64,000 nucleotides of DNA from Cellulomonas sp. SLBN-39 (GCF_006715865.1 NZ_VFOA01000001.1:1674001-1738000), one strand, 5' to 3'. Positions 1 through 8,836 are shown, counted from the first letter of the stretch. Program-made: numbers and translations. The notes: generated by a model from the sequence alone, not told the origin.

Positions 1-707
1 GACGCGTCCGCGCCGCGCAGCTTGGGTCGCCCCGGGCGCGGACGGGTCTCGATGTACCCCGACGCGTACCGGGCGGGCAGGCCGTGCACGCGCAGCGCCG
101 CGATCATCAGGTGCGCGAAGTCCTGGCACACGCCGGCCCCCTGGGCCAGCAGCTGCGCCTGGGTGGTGTGCACCGTCGTCGAGCCCGAGCGGTACGTCAG
201 CTCGGTGCGGATGCGGTGCACGAGCTCGAGCAGCACGTCGGCCAGCGGCCGGTCGGCGGCGAAAGAGGGCGCCGCCCACGCGCGGACCTCGTCGACGAAC
301 GCGACGTGCACCGACGGCAGCACGGCCTCGCGCAGCGCGACCAGGCCCGCGGCGTCCGTGCGCAGGGTGCCCAGGTCGCCCGCGGCCAGCGCGCGGGCCA
401 CGGCCTGCCAGCCGACGTCGGGCAGGTCCGCCCGGGCCGGTGCGGTGCGGGCGACCTCGATCGTCGAGCGGGTGGTGACGACCAGCCGGGTGTGCGGCGT
501 CGTCACCCCGAAGTAGGTCGAGGTGTTGCCGTGGAAGTCCACGTGCCGGTCCGTGTCCGCGGGTGCGGGGTCCACCTCGACGGCCGTGGTGAGCACGTGC
601 TGGTCGGGCAGCTCGCGCGGCGTCGTCGTGGTGCGCCCGTAGGAGTCCGTCACGGGCTGGGCGTACTCGTACGTGGTGCGGTGCACGAGGTCGTACGTGC
701 GGCTCAC
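1..707 (-). CDS. Transglutaminase-like cysteine peptidase (3' end outside window)
   Basis: This is the N-terminal 235 residues of a transglutaminase-superfamily protein; the C-terminus lies beyond the left edge. An N-terminal beta-rich region (about residues 1-80, beginning SRTYDLVHRTTYEY) is followed by the transglutaminase core with the motif GAGVCQDFAHL, whose Cys194 is the predicted nucleophile. The catalytic His and Asp are expected just past the window edge. The GTG start is fixed by a 4-base overlap with the stop of the upstream ATP-grasp/alpha-E gene, so the two are translationally coupled. In this family context (ATP-grasp, alpha-E, transglutaminase) a role in making or cleaving peptide-like amide bonds has been proposed. 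No substrate is known and I infer none. Confidence 0.88.
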   Translation of the reverse strand, partial: MSRTYDLVHRTTYEYAQPVTDSYGRTTTTPRELPDQHVLTTAVEVDPAPADTDRHVDFHGNTSTYFGVTTPHTRLVVTTRSTIEVARTAPARADLPDVGWQAVARALAAGDLGTLRTDAAGLVALREAVLPSVHVAFVDEVRAWAAPSFAADRPLADVLLELVHRIRTELTYRSGSTTVHTTQAQLLAQGAGVCQDFAHLMIAALRVHGLPARYASGYIETRPRPGRPKLRGADA

Positions 708-3412
708 GGGGCCACCTCCTCGACGTCGACGTCGGCCGTGCCCGGGGTGCCCGCCCCGTCCGACGACGGCTGCCACGGCGAGCCGGACGTCGAGCCCCAC
801 AGGTCGTCCAGCGCCCGGCTCGGGCCGGGCCGGGCGAAGTGCACGCGCTCGATCTCGTCCGCCGCGGCCCGCAGCCGCCACTGGATCGACTCCAGCGCCT
901 CCGCCAGCCGCACGCGCCGCCCGTCGTCGGACACGACGGAGCCCACGGCGACGGTGTCGAGCTCGGCGACGAGGTCCGTGACGCCCTGCAGCAGGTGGTC
1001 GCGCTGCCCGGCCGAGCGCCACGGCGGCGGCACGGCCTCGAGGTCCGCGAGCAGCCGGTCCAGGCAGAAGGCCAACGAGCGGGGGTTGGTGCGGTCGTGG
1101 ACGAGCAGGTCCAGCACGCCCGTCAGCGTGGTGCCCGACGGGTGCCGCCGCCGGTACGTGATCGCGGACTCGGTGGCCAGCAGCACCGACTCCAGCACCA
1201 GCTCCTCGACCTCGGGCGCGTGCCGCACCACGACGGTCGCCGCGAGCGTGCCCACGAGGCTCTGCGCCCGCTCGATGCGGCGGCCCGCGTCGAGGAAGTG
1301 CCAGCCCGCGTCCCGCGTGAGGCCCTCGGCGGCGACGCCCGAGAGCGCCAGCAGCCCTTCGAGCACCCGGTCGAGCGTGGGGCGCAGACCCACCGTGACG
1401 GCGGCCGCGTCGTCCGGGCGGCCCGCGGGGTCGTCCCCGCGGCGCCGGGCCCGGTGCCGCTCGTCGCGCAGCGCGCGCTCGATGCGGCCGAGCGGCGCGA
1501 ACGTGTCGGTCGAGAGCTGGTCGCGCACGGCCGCGGCGGCCGTGGTCAGGCGCTTGACCGCCCGCGCCACCGACCCCCGCGTGCGCCGGTCCAGCAGCAG
1601 GTCGCGCAGCGCCGGGACGGGCGGGGCGGTGACCGTGGCGTCGGGCTCGCGGGCCGCGGCGAGCGTCGCCGCCTCCCCGCCGTCGGGCAGGGCGGCGGGC
1701 GTCAGCGCGGCCAGCAGCACCGCCAGCGCCCGCCCGCCCGCGGACGCCGGGCGGTGCCGGTCGTCGTCCCAGCGGTCGGCGACGGCCCGCAGCACGCGCA
1801 CCTCGTCCTCGGCGCGCTCCGCGTACCGGCCCATCCAGAACAGGTTCTCCGCGGCGCGCGGGGAGATGCCGTGCCCGCGCCACGCCCGGGCCGTCACCAG
1901 CGTCTCGTCCCGGCTCGGCGCCGCGGGCTCCGCGGCGGCGGACGGGTCGAGCACCCACACGTCCTTGGCCACGGCGCCGCGCGACGACGAGACGACGAGG
2001 GAGTCCGCCACGCGCGCGAGCCCGCCGGCCATCACCGTGTAGGAGCCGGCGTGCGCGACCGCGTAGGCGCGCAGCACCGCGGCCCGCGGCCCGAGGTCGA
2101 CGGGGCCGACACCCGTGCCCGGCCCGTCCGTCGTCGTGGTGCCGTCCGTCCCGACACCCACGGCGCCGACCTCGACGGGTGCGGCCGCGTGCGGCCCCAC
2201 GGGTTCCTGCCCGACCCACGCCCAGGGTTCCGCCGCGACCCGCGCGGCCAGCGCCGCCCGCTCCTCGTCGCCCAGCGTCCAGCCCAGCACGGGCTCCGCC
2301 CCGGGCGCGGTCGGCTTGAGCACCAGCCGGTCGAGGCGCCCGAGCACGTGCCGCAGCGCGCGCTCGTCGCCGCACCACCACGTGGGCGCCGACGGCAGCG
2401 CCAGGTCCTGGTCGAGCACCTCGCGGGCCAGGCGCGGCAGGTACGCGGCCAGCGCCGGGCTCTCCAGCACCGAGACGCCCAGGGGGTTGACCAGCGACAC
2501 CGACCCGCCGCGCACCGCACGCACCAGGCCCGGCACGCCCAGCCGCGAGCCCGCCCGCAGGTCCAGCGGGTCGCACCAGTCCGCGTCGACGCGGCGCAGC
2601 ACCACGTCCACCGGCTCCAGGCCGTCGATGCCCTCCAGGTGCAGGCGCCCCTCACGGACCAGCAGGTCCGAGCCCTCGACCAGCGGCAGGCCCAGCATCG
2701 ACGCCAGGTACGCCTGGTCGAACGCCGTCTCCGACGCCGGCCCCGCCGACAGCAGCACCGCGCGCGGCTCGTCGCCCGCCGACGCCGGCGCCACGTCGCG
2801 CAGCGCCTGGCGCAGCGCGTGGAAGAACGGCCCGAGCCGGGCGATCGTCGCCTGCCGGTACACCGGGGCCAGCACCTGGGCCACGACCCGCCGGTCCTCC
2901 ATGGCGTACCCCAGGCCCGACGGGGCCTGCGTGCGGTCCGCGACCGCGCACCACGCACCGTCCGCGTCGCGCACCAGGTCCGTCGCCGTCAGCACCAGCT
3001 CCCGACCGCCCGGGGTGCGCAGCCCGTCGACCGCCCGCACGAACCCCGGGTGCGAGAGCACCGCCGACGGCGGCAGCAGCCGGTCCGTCAGCAGGCGCCG
3101 CGGCCCGTACAGGTCGTGCAGCACCGCGTCGAGCAGCTCGGCTCGCTGCACCAGCGCCGCGTCCAGCCGCACCCACTCGGGCTCGTCGACGACCACCGGC
3201 TCCGGGTCCAGCCGCCACGGGCCCGCCCCGCCGTCCGTGCGGTCCGCCCCGTAGGTCACCCCGTGCTCGGCGAGCACCTGCTCGGCCTGCCGGCCCGCGC
3301 GCAGCAGGTCCTCGGGCGTCGGCGCGTCGGCCGGCTCCGTGAGCCAGGACCAGTCCGGACGGTGCGCGACCACCGCCCCGTCGGGGCGCGGCGAGGAGAG
3401 CAGGTCGGTCAC
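704..3412 (-). CDS. Fused circularly permuted ATP-grasp and alpha-E domain protein
   Basis: The 902-residue protein has two parts. Residues about 1-490 are a circularly permuted ATP-grasp type 2 domain: YGPRRLLTDRLLPP, the SGLGYAMEDRRV stretch, SLVNPLGVSVLES and the LKPTAPGAEPV region are typical. From about residue 520, after the motif PRAAENLFWMGRYAERAED, an all-helical alpha-E domain continues to the end. In many bacteria these are two genes; here they are one polypeptide. The family is predicted to act with a transglutaminase in peptide ligation or peptide tagging, without a proven reaction. I chose GTG at 3412 because homology begins a few dozen residues later; the frame stays open upstream but reads as low-complexity. 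It shares a 114-base divergent region with the YibE/F genes. Confidence 0.87.
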   Translation of the reverse strand: MTDLLSSPRPDGAVVAHRPDWSWLTEPADAPTPEDLLRAGRQAEQVLAEHGVTYGADRTDGGAGPWRLDPEPVVVDEPEWVRLDAALVQRAELLDAVLHDLYGPRRLLTDRLLPPSAVLSHPGFVRAVDGLRTPGGRELVLTATDLVRDADGAWCAVADRTQAPSGLGYAMEDRRVVAQVLAPVYRQATIARLGPFFHALRQALRDVAPASAGDEPRAVLLSAGPASETAFDQAYLASMLGLPLVEGSDLLVREGRLHLEGIDGLEPVDVVLRRVDADWCDPLDLRAGSRLGVPGLVRAVRGGSVSLVNPLGVSVLESPALAAYLPRLAREVLDQDLALPSAPTWWCGDERALRHVLGRLDRLVLKPTAPGAEPVLGWTLGDEERAALAARVAAEPWAWVGQEPVGPHAAAPVEVGAVGVGTDGTTTTDGPGTGVGPVDLGPRAAVLRAYAVAHAGSYTVMAGGLARVADSLVVSSSRGAVAKDVWVLDPSAAAEPAAPSRDETLVTARAWRGHGISPRAAENLFWMGRYAERAEDEVRVLRAVADRWDDDRHRPASAGGRALAVLLAALTPAALPDGGEAATLAAAREPDATVTAPPVPALRDLLLDRRTRGSVARAVKRLTTAAAAVRDQLSTDTFAPLGRIERALRDERHRARRRGDDPAGRPDDAAAVTVGLRPTLDRVLEGLLALSGVAAEGLTRDAGWHFLDAGRRIERAQSLVGTLAATVVVRHAPEVEELVLESVLLATESAITYRRRHPSGTTLTGVLDLLVHDRTNPRSLAFCLDRLLADLEAVPPPWRSAGQRDHLLQGVTDLVAELDTVAVGSVVSDDGRRVRLAEALESIQWRLRAAADEIERVHFARPGPSRALDDLWGSTSGSPWQPSSDGAGTPGTADVDVEEVAP

Positions 3413-3526
3413 CCGGTGCAGTCTGTCGCACCCGCGCCCCCGGCGGCCCCCCGGTCCACCGTGCGCCGCCGCGCCGGCGGGTGTGTCGGGTCCCGGCGGG
3501 CCGCCCGGGGCGGCGATGCTGGGGGC

Positions 3527-4777
3527 GTGCCGCACGCCCACGCCCCCGCCGGACCGCCCGCGCCGCCCGGCCCCGCCGCCCGCGCGACCGCGACCCGTGC
3601 CCGCGCGCTGCTCGCCGCCGTCCTCGTGCCCGTCGCGCTGCTCACCGCCGTCGGCGCCTGGTGGCTGTGGCCGTCCGCCGACGCCCGCCCGCCCGTCATC
3701 GAGACCGACGGCCCCGGCGTCACCTACGTCCGGGCCGACGTCGTCACCGTCGACGCGACCGACGACGGCATGGAGCAGGCCACCGTCCTGCTGCCCGACG
3801 GCGCGCAGGCCCCCGCGCACGTCCCGCCCGAGTACGTCCCCGAGCTCAGCCCCGGCGACACCGTGCGCCTGGCCCGCATGGAGCTGCCCGCCACCGCCGT
3901 CGACCCCCTCGCCGACCCCGAGGCGACCACCACGACCTACGTGTTCGTCGACTTCGTCCGCGGCCCGCCGATGGTGCTGCTGGCCGTCGTGTTCGTCGTC
4001 CTCGTCGTGCTCGTCGCCCGCTGGCGGGGGCTCGCCGCGCTGGTCGGCATGGTCGTCGGGCTCGGTGTCGTCGTGGGCTTCACGCTGCCAGCCCTGCTCC
4101 AGGGCCGGCCCGCCGTCCCCGTCGCGCTCGTCACCAGCACCGCCATCATGTTCGCCGTCCTCTACCTCGCGCACGGCGTCTCGGTCCGCACGTCCACCGC
4201 GCTCGCGGGCACCCTGGTGGGGCTCGTCGCCACCGCCGGGATCGCGGCCTGGGCCGGCGGCGCCGCGCACCTGACCGGGCTGTCGGGGGAGGACGCGCTC
4301 GACCTGATGTCCGTCGCGCCCGAGGTGCGGCTGCGCGCCGTCCTCGTCTGCGGGATCGTCCTGGCCGGGCTCGGCGTGCTCAACGACGTGACGATCACGC
4401 AGGCCTCAGCGGTGTGGGAGCTGCACGCCGCCCGCCCCGGCAGCACGTGGCGGCAGCTGTTCGGCCAGGGCATGCGCATCGGCCGCGACCACATCGCCTC
4501 GACCGTCTACACCATCGTCTTCGCGTACGTCGGCGCGGCCCTGCCCCTCGTGCTCCTCGTCAGCCTCTCCGACCGCGACCTGCTCGGCGTCCTCGGCAGC
4601 GGCGAGGTCGCCGAGGAGGTCGTGCGCACACTCGTCGGGTCCATCGGCCTCGTCCTGGCCATCCCCGTGACGACGGCGCTCGCGGCCGCCCTCGTGCGCC
4701 TGAGCCGCGCGGGCGGGGAGGTCGACGCGGTCGACGCCGGGCCGACGGTCGTGCGGTCTGCCAGCATCGACGCGTGA
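3527..4777 (+). CDS. YibE/F family membrane protein (first copy)
   Basis: The 416-residue integral membrane protein belongs to the YibE/F family, of unknown function. One membrane segment (about residues 24-44) leads into an extracytoplasmic domain of roughly 100 residues, then a C-terminal block of about six hydrophobic segments carrying the family motifs LYLAHGVSVRT, GVLNDVTITQA and GRDHIASTVYTIVFAY. The GTG start precedes a short Pro/Ala-rich cytoplasmic tail; an alternative start is not obvious. It overlaps the next gene by four bases, and both products are of one family, so they were probably duplicated in tandem and may form a heteromer. A transport role is sometimes suggested for the family; the sequence does not show it. 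Confidence 0.85.
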   Translation: MPHAHAPAGPPAPPGPAARATATRARALLAAVLVPVALLTAVGAWWLWPSADARPPVIETDGPGVTYVRADVVTVDATDDGMEQATVLLPDGAQAPAHVPPEYVPELSPGDTVRLARMELPATAVDPLADPEATTTTYVFVDFVRGPPMVLLAVVFVVLVVLVARWRGLAALVGMVVGLGVVVGFTLPALLQGRPAVPVALVTSTAIMFAVLYLAHGVSVRTSTALAGTLVGLVATAGIAAWAGGAAHLTGLSGEDALDLMSVAPEVRLRAVLVCGIVLAGLGVLNDVTITQASAVWELHAARPGSTWRQLFGQGMRIGRDHIASTVYTIVFAYVGAALPLVLLVSLSDRDLLGVLGSGEVAEEVVRTLVGSIGLVLAIPVTTALAAALVRLSRAGGEVDAVDAGPTVVRSASIDA

Positions 4778-6114
4778 GCACCGACCCCTCCCCGCCGGTC
4801 CCCGCCCCCCACGACCCCACCGCCCGCCGCGCCGCCGCCGCGTACGGCGCCGTCCCGCCCGAGCCCGTGGAGCCCGCGCACGGCCGGCACGGCGGCGGAC
4901 GCGGGCCGGCGTGGCTGCTCGGCGCGGTCGTCGTCGTCCTCGGCCTCGCCGCCCTCGTCGGCGTCGCGCTCACCTGGCCCGACGGCGAGACCACCGCCGG
5001 TGCCGGCCTCGTCGACGTCGACGTGCAGTACCTGCGGGCCGACGTGACGGACGCCCGCTGGACGACCTGCGACGGCACCATCGAGGACGTCGCCCCGGAC
5101 GGCACCGTGCCCGAGACCGTCCAGTGCCTCCAGGTCGACGCCACCGTCACCGGCGGCTCCCTGGCGGGCACGCAGGTGCAGGTCCTCGCGACGTCCGGCG
5201 TGGGCGTCGACGACGTGCCCCCGGGTACCGGCATCATCGTCGAGCGCTACCCCCCGATCGACGGCGCCGCCGAGGTCTGGGCGTGGGGCGACTACCAGCG
5301 CGGCCTGCCGCTGGGCACGTTCGCGCTCGTGTTCGCGCTCGTGACCGTGCTGGTCGCGGGCCTGCGGGGGCTGCGGGCGCTGATCGGGCTCGCGTTCGCG
5401 TTCGTCGTGCTCGCCGTCTACCTCATCCCGGGCCTCGTGCAGGGGCAGAGCGGGCTGGTCGTCGCGCTGTGCGCGTCCACGGTCATCGTCGTCGTGGTCC
5501 TGTACCTCGCGCACGGGGTGTCCCTGCGCACCACCACCGCCCTCGTCGGCACCCTCGCCGGCCTGGCCATGGTGACCGGCCTCGGCGTCCTCGGCGCCGA
5601 GCTCGCGCACCTGCAGCCCGGCTCCACGGAGGAGACGTACCGCCTGGCCCGCCTGCTCGGGGACGACGGCATCCAGATCCTGCGCGGGGTGTTCCTCTCG
5701 GGCGTCGTCCTGGCCGGCATCGGCGTGCTCAACGACGTCACGATCACGCAGGCCGCCGCCGTGTTCGAGCTGCGGGCGTCCGACCCCGACGCGTCCTGGC
5801 GGCGGCTGTTCGAGCGCGGCATGCGCATCGGCCGCGACCACATCGCGTCCACGGTCTACACGATCGCCTTCGCCTACGCCGGGGCGTCCCTGCCCGTGCT
5901 GCTGCTCCTCGAGCTCTACGCCCAGCCCCTGACCCGCACGCTGACCACGGGAGAGTTCGCCGAGGAGATCGTCCGCACCCTCGCCGGCTCCGTCGGCCTG
6001 GTGCTCGCGATCCCCCTGACCACGCTGATCGCGGCCCTCGCCGCCGTCACCGTCCACGACCCCGCCCGCCTCGCCGGCACGGGCCACACCCACACGCACC
6101 GCCACGTCGGGTGA
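4774..6114 (+). CDS. YibE/F family membrane protein (second copy)
   Basis: The 446-residue paralogue of the preceding protein has the same plan: a cytoplasmic N-terminal tail, a membrane segment near residues 45-65, an extracytoplasmic domain, and a C-terminal multi-span block with LYLAHGVSLRTTTALVGTL, GVLNDVTITQAAAVFEL and GRDHIASTVYTIAFAYAG. Two cysteines occur in the extracytoplasmic domain (TTCDG and QCLQVD), which the first copy lacks; they could form a disulphide. The C-terminus ends in a His-rich tail (HTHTHRH) that might bind metal. GTG at 4774 overlaps the TGA of the first copy, so translation is coupled. The gene is convergent with the ATPase gene, only 12 bases away. Confidence 0.86.
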   Translation: MSTDPSPPVPAPHDPTARRAAAAYGAVPPEPVEPAHGRHGGGRGPAWLLGAVVVVLGLAALVGVALTWPDGETTAGAGLVDVDVQYLRADVTDARWTTCDGTIEDVAPDGTVPETVQCLQVDATVTGGSLAGTQVQVLATSGVGVDDVPPGTGIIVERYPPIDGAAEVWAWGDYQRGLPLGTFALVFALVTVLVAGLRGLRALIGLAFAFVVLAVYLIPGLVQGQSGLVVALCASTVIVVVVLYLAHGVSLRTTTALVGTLAGLAMVTGLGVLGAELAHLQPGSTEETYRLARLLGDDGIQILRGVFLSGVVLAGIGVLNDVTITQAAAVFELRASDPDASWRRLFERGMRIGRDHIASTVYTIAFAYAGASLPVLLLLELYAQPLTRTLTTGEFAEEIVRTLAGSVGLVLAIPLTTLIAALAAVTVHDPARLAGTGHTHTHRHVG

Positions 6115-6129
6115 CGGGCGGGCCCGTCA
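6112..6129. terminator. Short hairpin made of two convergent stop codons
   Basis: A perfect 7-bp stem (TGACGGG / CCCGTCA) with a 4-base loop contains the TGA of the second YibE/F gene and, on the other strand, the TGA of the ATPase gene. It could act as a weak bidirectional terminator; no T-run follows on either strand. Confidence 0.5.
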
Positions 6130-7554
6130 GGGCCAGGCGGTGAGGAGGTCGTCGGCCGTCCACACCTGGGCGAGGCGGGGGTCGGGCTCGGCGCCCGCGG
6201 GGCAGACGCCGACGAGCGGCGTCGCCGCCGTGACGCCGGGGACTGCCGTGGCGTCGGTCGCGAGAGCGGTCACGTCGGCGGCGGTGAGCGGTGCCGACGA
6301 CCGCCACTTGACGGTGCCGACGAACGCGATCTCGGGGGCGGGCCGGTCGTCGGTGCCGACGAGGTCGATCTCCGGGCGGTTGGTGCGCGGCCACCAGCCG
6401 CCCACCCTGCGGACGTCCGGCCACCGGTCGTCGGGCAGCAGGCGTGCGAGGGCGTCGCGGACCAGCGGCTCGACCGCGCGCCCCCGCCACGCGGCGTACC
6501 CGCGCGCCACCCGGTCGGCAGCCAGGTCGGGGCGTCCCCGGTCGATGTCGCCCAGCGCGGGCTCGACCATCGCGAGCCAGAACCGCAGCGCGGGGTCGGC
6601 GACGCGCCAGCGGCGGTCCTTCGTGTTGCGGCGGGCGGACAGCGGCTCGTCGGCGGCGACTGCCCGCGCACGGAGCAGCGTGTCCAGCGCCCGCGTGAGC
6701 GTGGTCGCGTTGACCCCGTCGCCCACCGCGCCCAGCACGCCGGTGAAGGTGCGTTCGCCACGCCCCCCGATCGCGGTCAGGACGTCGCGCGGCCGCCCGC
6801 CTGCCGGCAGCTCGCCGTCGAGGACGCGGGTGCCGGAGACCACGAGCGCGCTGGTGGCCCGTTCGAACGACCTCCGCACGAACGCGGACGGTGGTTCGCC
6901 GGGCTCCCACTCCTGCACGACGAGCGGCTGACCGCCGGTGATGAGGTGGGCGTCGAACGCCTCGACGCCGGTCAGCCCCGTCATCCGGGCGACGTCGGCG
7001 GGGGAGAGCACGTCCAGCACCATCGGGGTCGCGCGACCGTGGAACGGCTGGTCGGGGCCGTCGAGCGCCTCCATCATCGCCAGGTCGCTGCCCAGCAGGA
7101 GCAGCAGGACCGGCCGCTGCGCGAGGTCGCGGTCCCAGGCGCGCTGCAGCTCCCCGGCGCCACCGGGCAGCTGCTCGAGCAGCCACGGCAGCTCGTCGAG
7201 GACGACCACGGCGGGGGCGTCCTGCGGCAGCGCGCGGGCGAGCAGGCGGAGAGCGGCGGTCAGCGAGGCGGGCCGTTGACCGGTGGCCACCTCGGCGTCG
7301 GGGAGGTCGGAGGTCGCGATCTGCTCGGCCAGCAGCGCGAGCTCGTCCTCCACCGGTGCGTGCCGCGCGGCCTGGAAGTACACGCTCGGCAGACCGCTGC
7401 GCCGGATCAGCTCGGTGGCGAGCCGGGACTTGCCGACGCGCCGACGGCCCCGCAGCAGCACCGCGCTGCCCGCGTCGGCGCGCCCGCCGCGACGGACGGT
7501 CGCGAGCATCGCCTCCAGGTCACCGAGCTCGCGCTCGCGGCCGACGAAACCCAT
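6127..7554 (-). CDS. DUF234-type archaeal-like AAA ATPase
   Basis: The 475-residue protein is an ATPase of the prokaryotic DExx-box/DUF234 group. The N-terminus has FVGRERELGDLE, typical of the family, then a Walker A motif GRRRVGKS at residues 36-43 and a Walker B stretch AVVVLDELPWLL near 114-125. A winged-helix region follows in the middle, and the C-terminal about 130 residues match the DUF234 nuclease-like fold (WWPRTNRPEIDLVGTD, then EIAFVGTVKW), with the E-x-D and V-K pattern of a PD-(D/E)XK core. Function is not established for the family. It stands alone and faces a promoter with a strong palindrome, which suggests autoregulation or control by an unlinked repressor. ATG start confirmed by the family N-terminus. 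Confidence 0.85.
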   Translation of the reverse strand: MGFVGRERELGDLEAMLATVRRGGRADAGSAVLLRGRRRVGKSRLATELIRRSGLPSVYFQAARHAPVEDELALLAEQIATSDLPDAEVATGQRPASLTAALRLLARALPQDAPAVVVLDELPWLLEQLPGGAGELQRAWDRDLAQRPVLLLLLGSDLAMMEALDGPDQPFHGRATPMVLDVLSPADVARMTGLTGVEAFDAHLITGGQPLVVQEWEPGEPPSAFVRRSFERATSALVVSGTRVLDGELPAGGRPRDVLTAIGGRGERTFTGVLGAVGDGVNATTLTRALDTLLRARAVAADEPLSARRNTKDRRWRVADPALRFWLAMVEPALGDIDRGRPDLAADRVARGYAAWRGRAVEPLVRDALARLLPDDRWPDVRRVGGWWPRTNRPEIDLVGTDDRPAPEIAFVGTVKWRSSAPLTAADVTALATDATAVPGVTAATPLVGVCPAGAEPDPRLAQVWTADDLLTAWP

Positions 7555-7570
7555 GGCACCCCCCTCGACG

Positions 7571-7604
7571 TATCATCAAAGTTACTATCATCAATGATAG
7601 TAAC
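7571..7604. promoter_or_regulatory. AT-rich operator-like palindrome upstream of the DUF234 ATPase
   Basis: GTTACTATCA TCAA TGATAGTAAC (7581-7604) is a perfect 10-bp inverted repeat with a 4-base spacer. The 9-mer TATCATCAA occurs twice, at 7571 and again inside the palindrome (7586). It sits 17-50 bases before the ATPase start in otherwise GC-rich DNA, the normal place for a repressor site. The binding protein is unknown. Confidence 0.7.
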
Positions 7605-7717
7605 GCGGGGATGAGTATCAAGGGTCCGTCGCGGGACAGGCGCGCCTCGTGAGGACGAGGTCGCGCGGCCGGCGGCACCCCGGGTTCGCCGGCCGCGCGT
7701 GCACCCGTCCTGGCGTC

Positions 7718-7743
7718 CGTCGCCGGTGCAGGTTCCGGCGACG
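7718..7743 (-). terminator. Hairpin after the alternative ribosomal protein operon
   Basis: A 9-bp perfect stem CGTCGCCGG / CCGGCGACG with an 8-base loop lies just downstream of the rpmF stop. It is the likely transcription end of the six-gene operon; there is no U-tract, as is common in this group. Confidence 0.55.
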
Positions 7744-7754
7744 AGCGACGACGC

Positions 7755-7943
7755 TCAGGCCGGGGCGTCGGGGAGCGTCGCGGGGTCGACCAGGCCGCGA
7801 CGGACGGCGGCGACGAGGCGCCGCGGCACGGCGACGGTGCGACCGTCGACGCGCAGGGGGACGAGCTCGACGGGGGTCGCGACCCACCGGGCGCGGCGCG
7901 AGCGGGTGCGGGAGCGCGACGTCTTGCGCTTGGGGACGGCCAT
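7755..7943 (-). CDS. rpmF: Ribosomal protein L32, zinc-independent form
   Basis: The 62-residue basic protein begins [17 protein letters not shown], the L32 signature. It contains no cysteine, so the zinc ribbon of the standard L32 is missing; this is the C-minus paralogue that replaces the zinc-binding copy when zinc is scarce. Its ATG overlaps the stop of rpmJ by one base, so it is the last gene of the operon rpmB-rpmG-rpsN-rpmE-rpmJ-rpmF. A second, cysteine-containing L32 is expected elsewhere in the genome but is not in this window. Confidence 0.93.
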   Translation of the reverse strand: MAVPKRKTSRSRTRSRRARWVATPVELVPLRVDGRTVAVPRRLVAAVRRGLVDPATLPDAPA

Positions 7944-8065
7944 CAGCCCTGCCTGGCCTTCCAGCGCGGGTTGCGCTTGTTGATGACGTAGGTCTTGCCG
8001 CGGCGGCGCACGACGATGGACCCGTCCTTCTTCTTCAGCGACGCGAGCGACGCGCGGACCTTCAT
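7943..8065 (-). CDS. rpmJ: Ribosomal protein L36, zinc-independent form
   Basis: The 40-residue protein [16 protein letters not shown]... ends [11 protein letters not shown], the standard L36 pattern but without the Cys-Cys-Cys-His zinc site. It is the zinc-free paralogue used under zinc limitation. The ATG overlaps the TGA of the L31 gene by four bases and its own stop overlaps the L32 start, so it is translated within a tightly coupled operon. Confidence 0.94.
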   Translation of the reverse strand: MKVRASLASLKKKDGSIVVRRRGKTYVINKRNPRWKARQG

Positions 8066-8328
8066 CGGGTGCCCTCCTCGGGCCGGCTGCGGCCGTAGCG
8101 GCGGTTGAACTTCTCGACGCGGCCGGCGGTGTCCATGACGCGCGCGTTGCCGGTCCAGAAGGGGTGGCTCGCGCTGGAGATCTCGACGTCGATGACGGGG
8201 TAGGTGTTCCCGTCCTCCCACTCGATCGTGGCGGACGACGTGGCCGTGGACCGCGTGAGGAACGCGAAGTCCGCGGACCGGTCGCGGAAGACGACCGGGT
8301 GGTAGTCGGGGTGGATGCCCTGCTTCAC
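8062..8328 (-). CDS. rpmE2: Ribosomal protein L31 type B
   Basis: The 88-residue protein has the type B L31 pattern: [16 protein letters not shown] at the N-terminus and [29 protein letters not shown] at the C-terminal part (key residues F, W, T, G). Type B L31 lacks the CxxC zinc site of type A; there are no cysteines here. It is the third member of the zinc-independent set and is separated from rpsN by 28 bases. Confidence 0.95.
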   Translation of the reverse strand: MKQGIHPDYHPVVFRDRSADFAFLTRSTATSSATIEWEDGNTYPVIDVEISSASHPFWTGNARVMDTAGRVEKFNRRYGRSRPEEGTR

Positions 8329-8356
8329 GGGTGGCTCCTGGGGGTGGGGGTGCTGG

Positions 8357-8662
8357 TCACCAGCTGGACTTGGTCACGCCGGGCAGCTGGCCGCGCAGCG
8401 CCATCTCGCGGAACCGCACGCGCGACAGGCCGAACGTGCCGAGGTGCCCGCGGGGGCGGCCGTCGACGACGTCGCGCCTGCGCAGGCGCACGGGGCTGGC
8501 GTCGCGGGGCTGGCGGTGCAGCTCGGCGCGGGCGGCCTGCCGCTCGTCCTCGGTGAGGTGGGGGTTCACGGACGCGGCGCGCAGCTCGGCGCGTCGGGCG
8601 GCGTACCGCTCGACGACCTGCCGCCGCTGCTCGTTGCGGGCGATCTTGCTCTTCTTGGCCAC
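8357..8662 (-). CDS. rpsN: Ribosomal protein S14, zinc-independent form
   Basis: The 101-residue S14 has the long, cysteine-free form ([21 protein letters not shown]... [18 protein letters not shown]). The short zinc form has about 61 residues and two CxxC pairs; neither is present. S14 is essential in the 30S head, so this copy can replace the zinc form. It lies 3 bases downstream of the rpmG stop. Confidence 0.95.
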   Translation of the reverse strand: MAKKSKIARNEQRRQVVERYAARRAELRAASVNPHLTEDERQAARAELHRQPRDASPVRLRRRDVVDGRPRGHLGTFGLSRVRFREMALRGQLPGVTKSSW

Positions 8663-8665
8663 GGC

Positions 8666-8836
8666 TCAGCGCTCCTCGCGGTAGTCGACGTGCCGGCGCA
8701 CGACGGGGTCGAACTTGCGCAGCACGAGCCGGTCCGGGGTGTTGCGGCGGTTCTTGCGGGTCACGTAGGTGTGCCCGGTGCCGGCGGTGGAGCGCAGCTT
8801 GATGACGGGGCGCAGGTCCGCGCGCCTGCCGGCCAT
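8666..8836 (-). CDS. rpmG: Ribosomal protein L33, zinc-independent form
   Basis: The 56-residue protein [19 protein letters not shown]... contains [22 protein letters not shown], the L33 signature, and no cysteine. Its ATG overlaps the TGA of rpmB (ATGA), and its stop lies 3 bases before the rpsN start. L33 binds near the E site of the 50S subunit. This is the paralogue that does not bind zinc. Confidence 0.94.
   Translation of the reverse strand: MAGRRADLRPVIKLRSTAGTGHTYVTRKNRRNTPDRLVLRKFDPVVRRHVDYREER

Noticed and set aside
839..4777. Very long plus-strand open frame antisense to the ATP-grasp gene
   Set aside because: Only its last 416 codons have protein character (YibE/F); the rest is Arg/His/Gln-rich shadow of the minus-strand gene.
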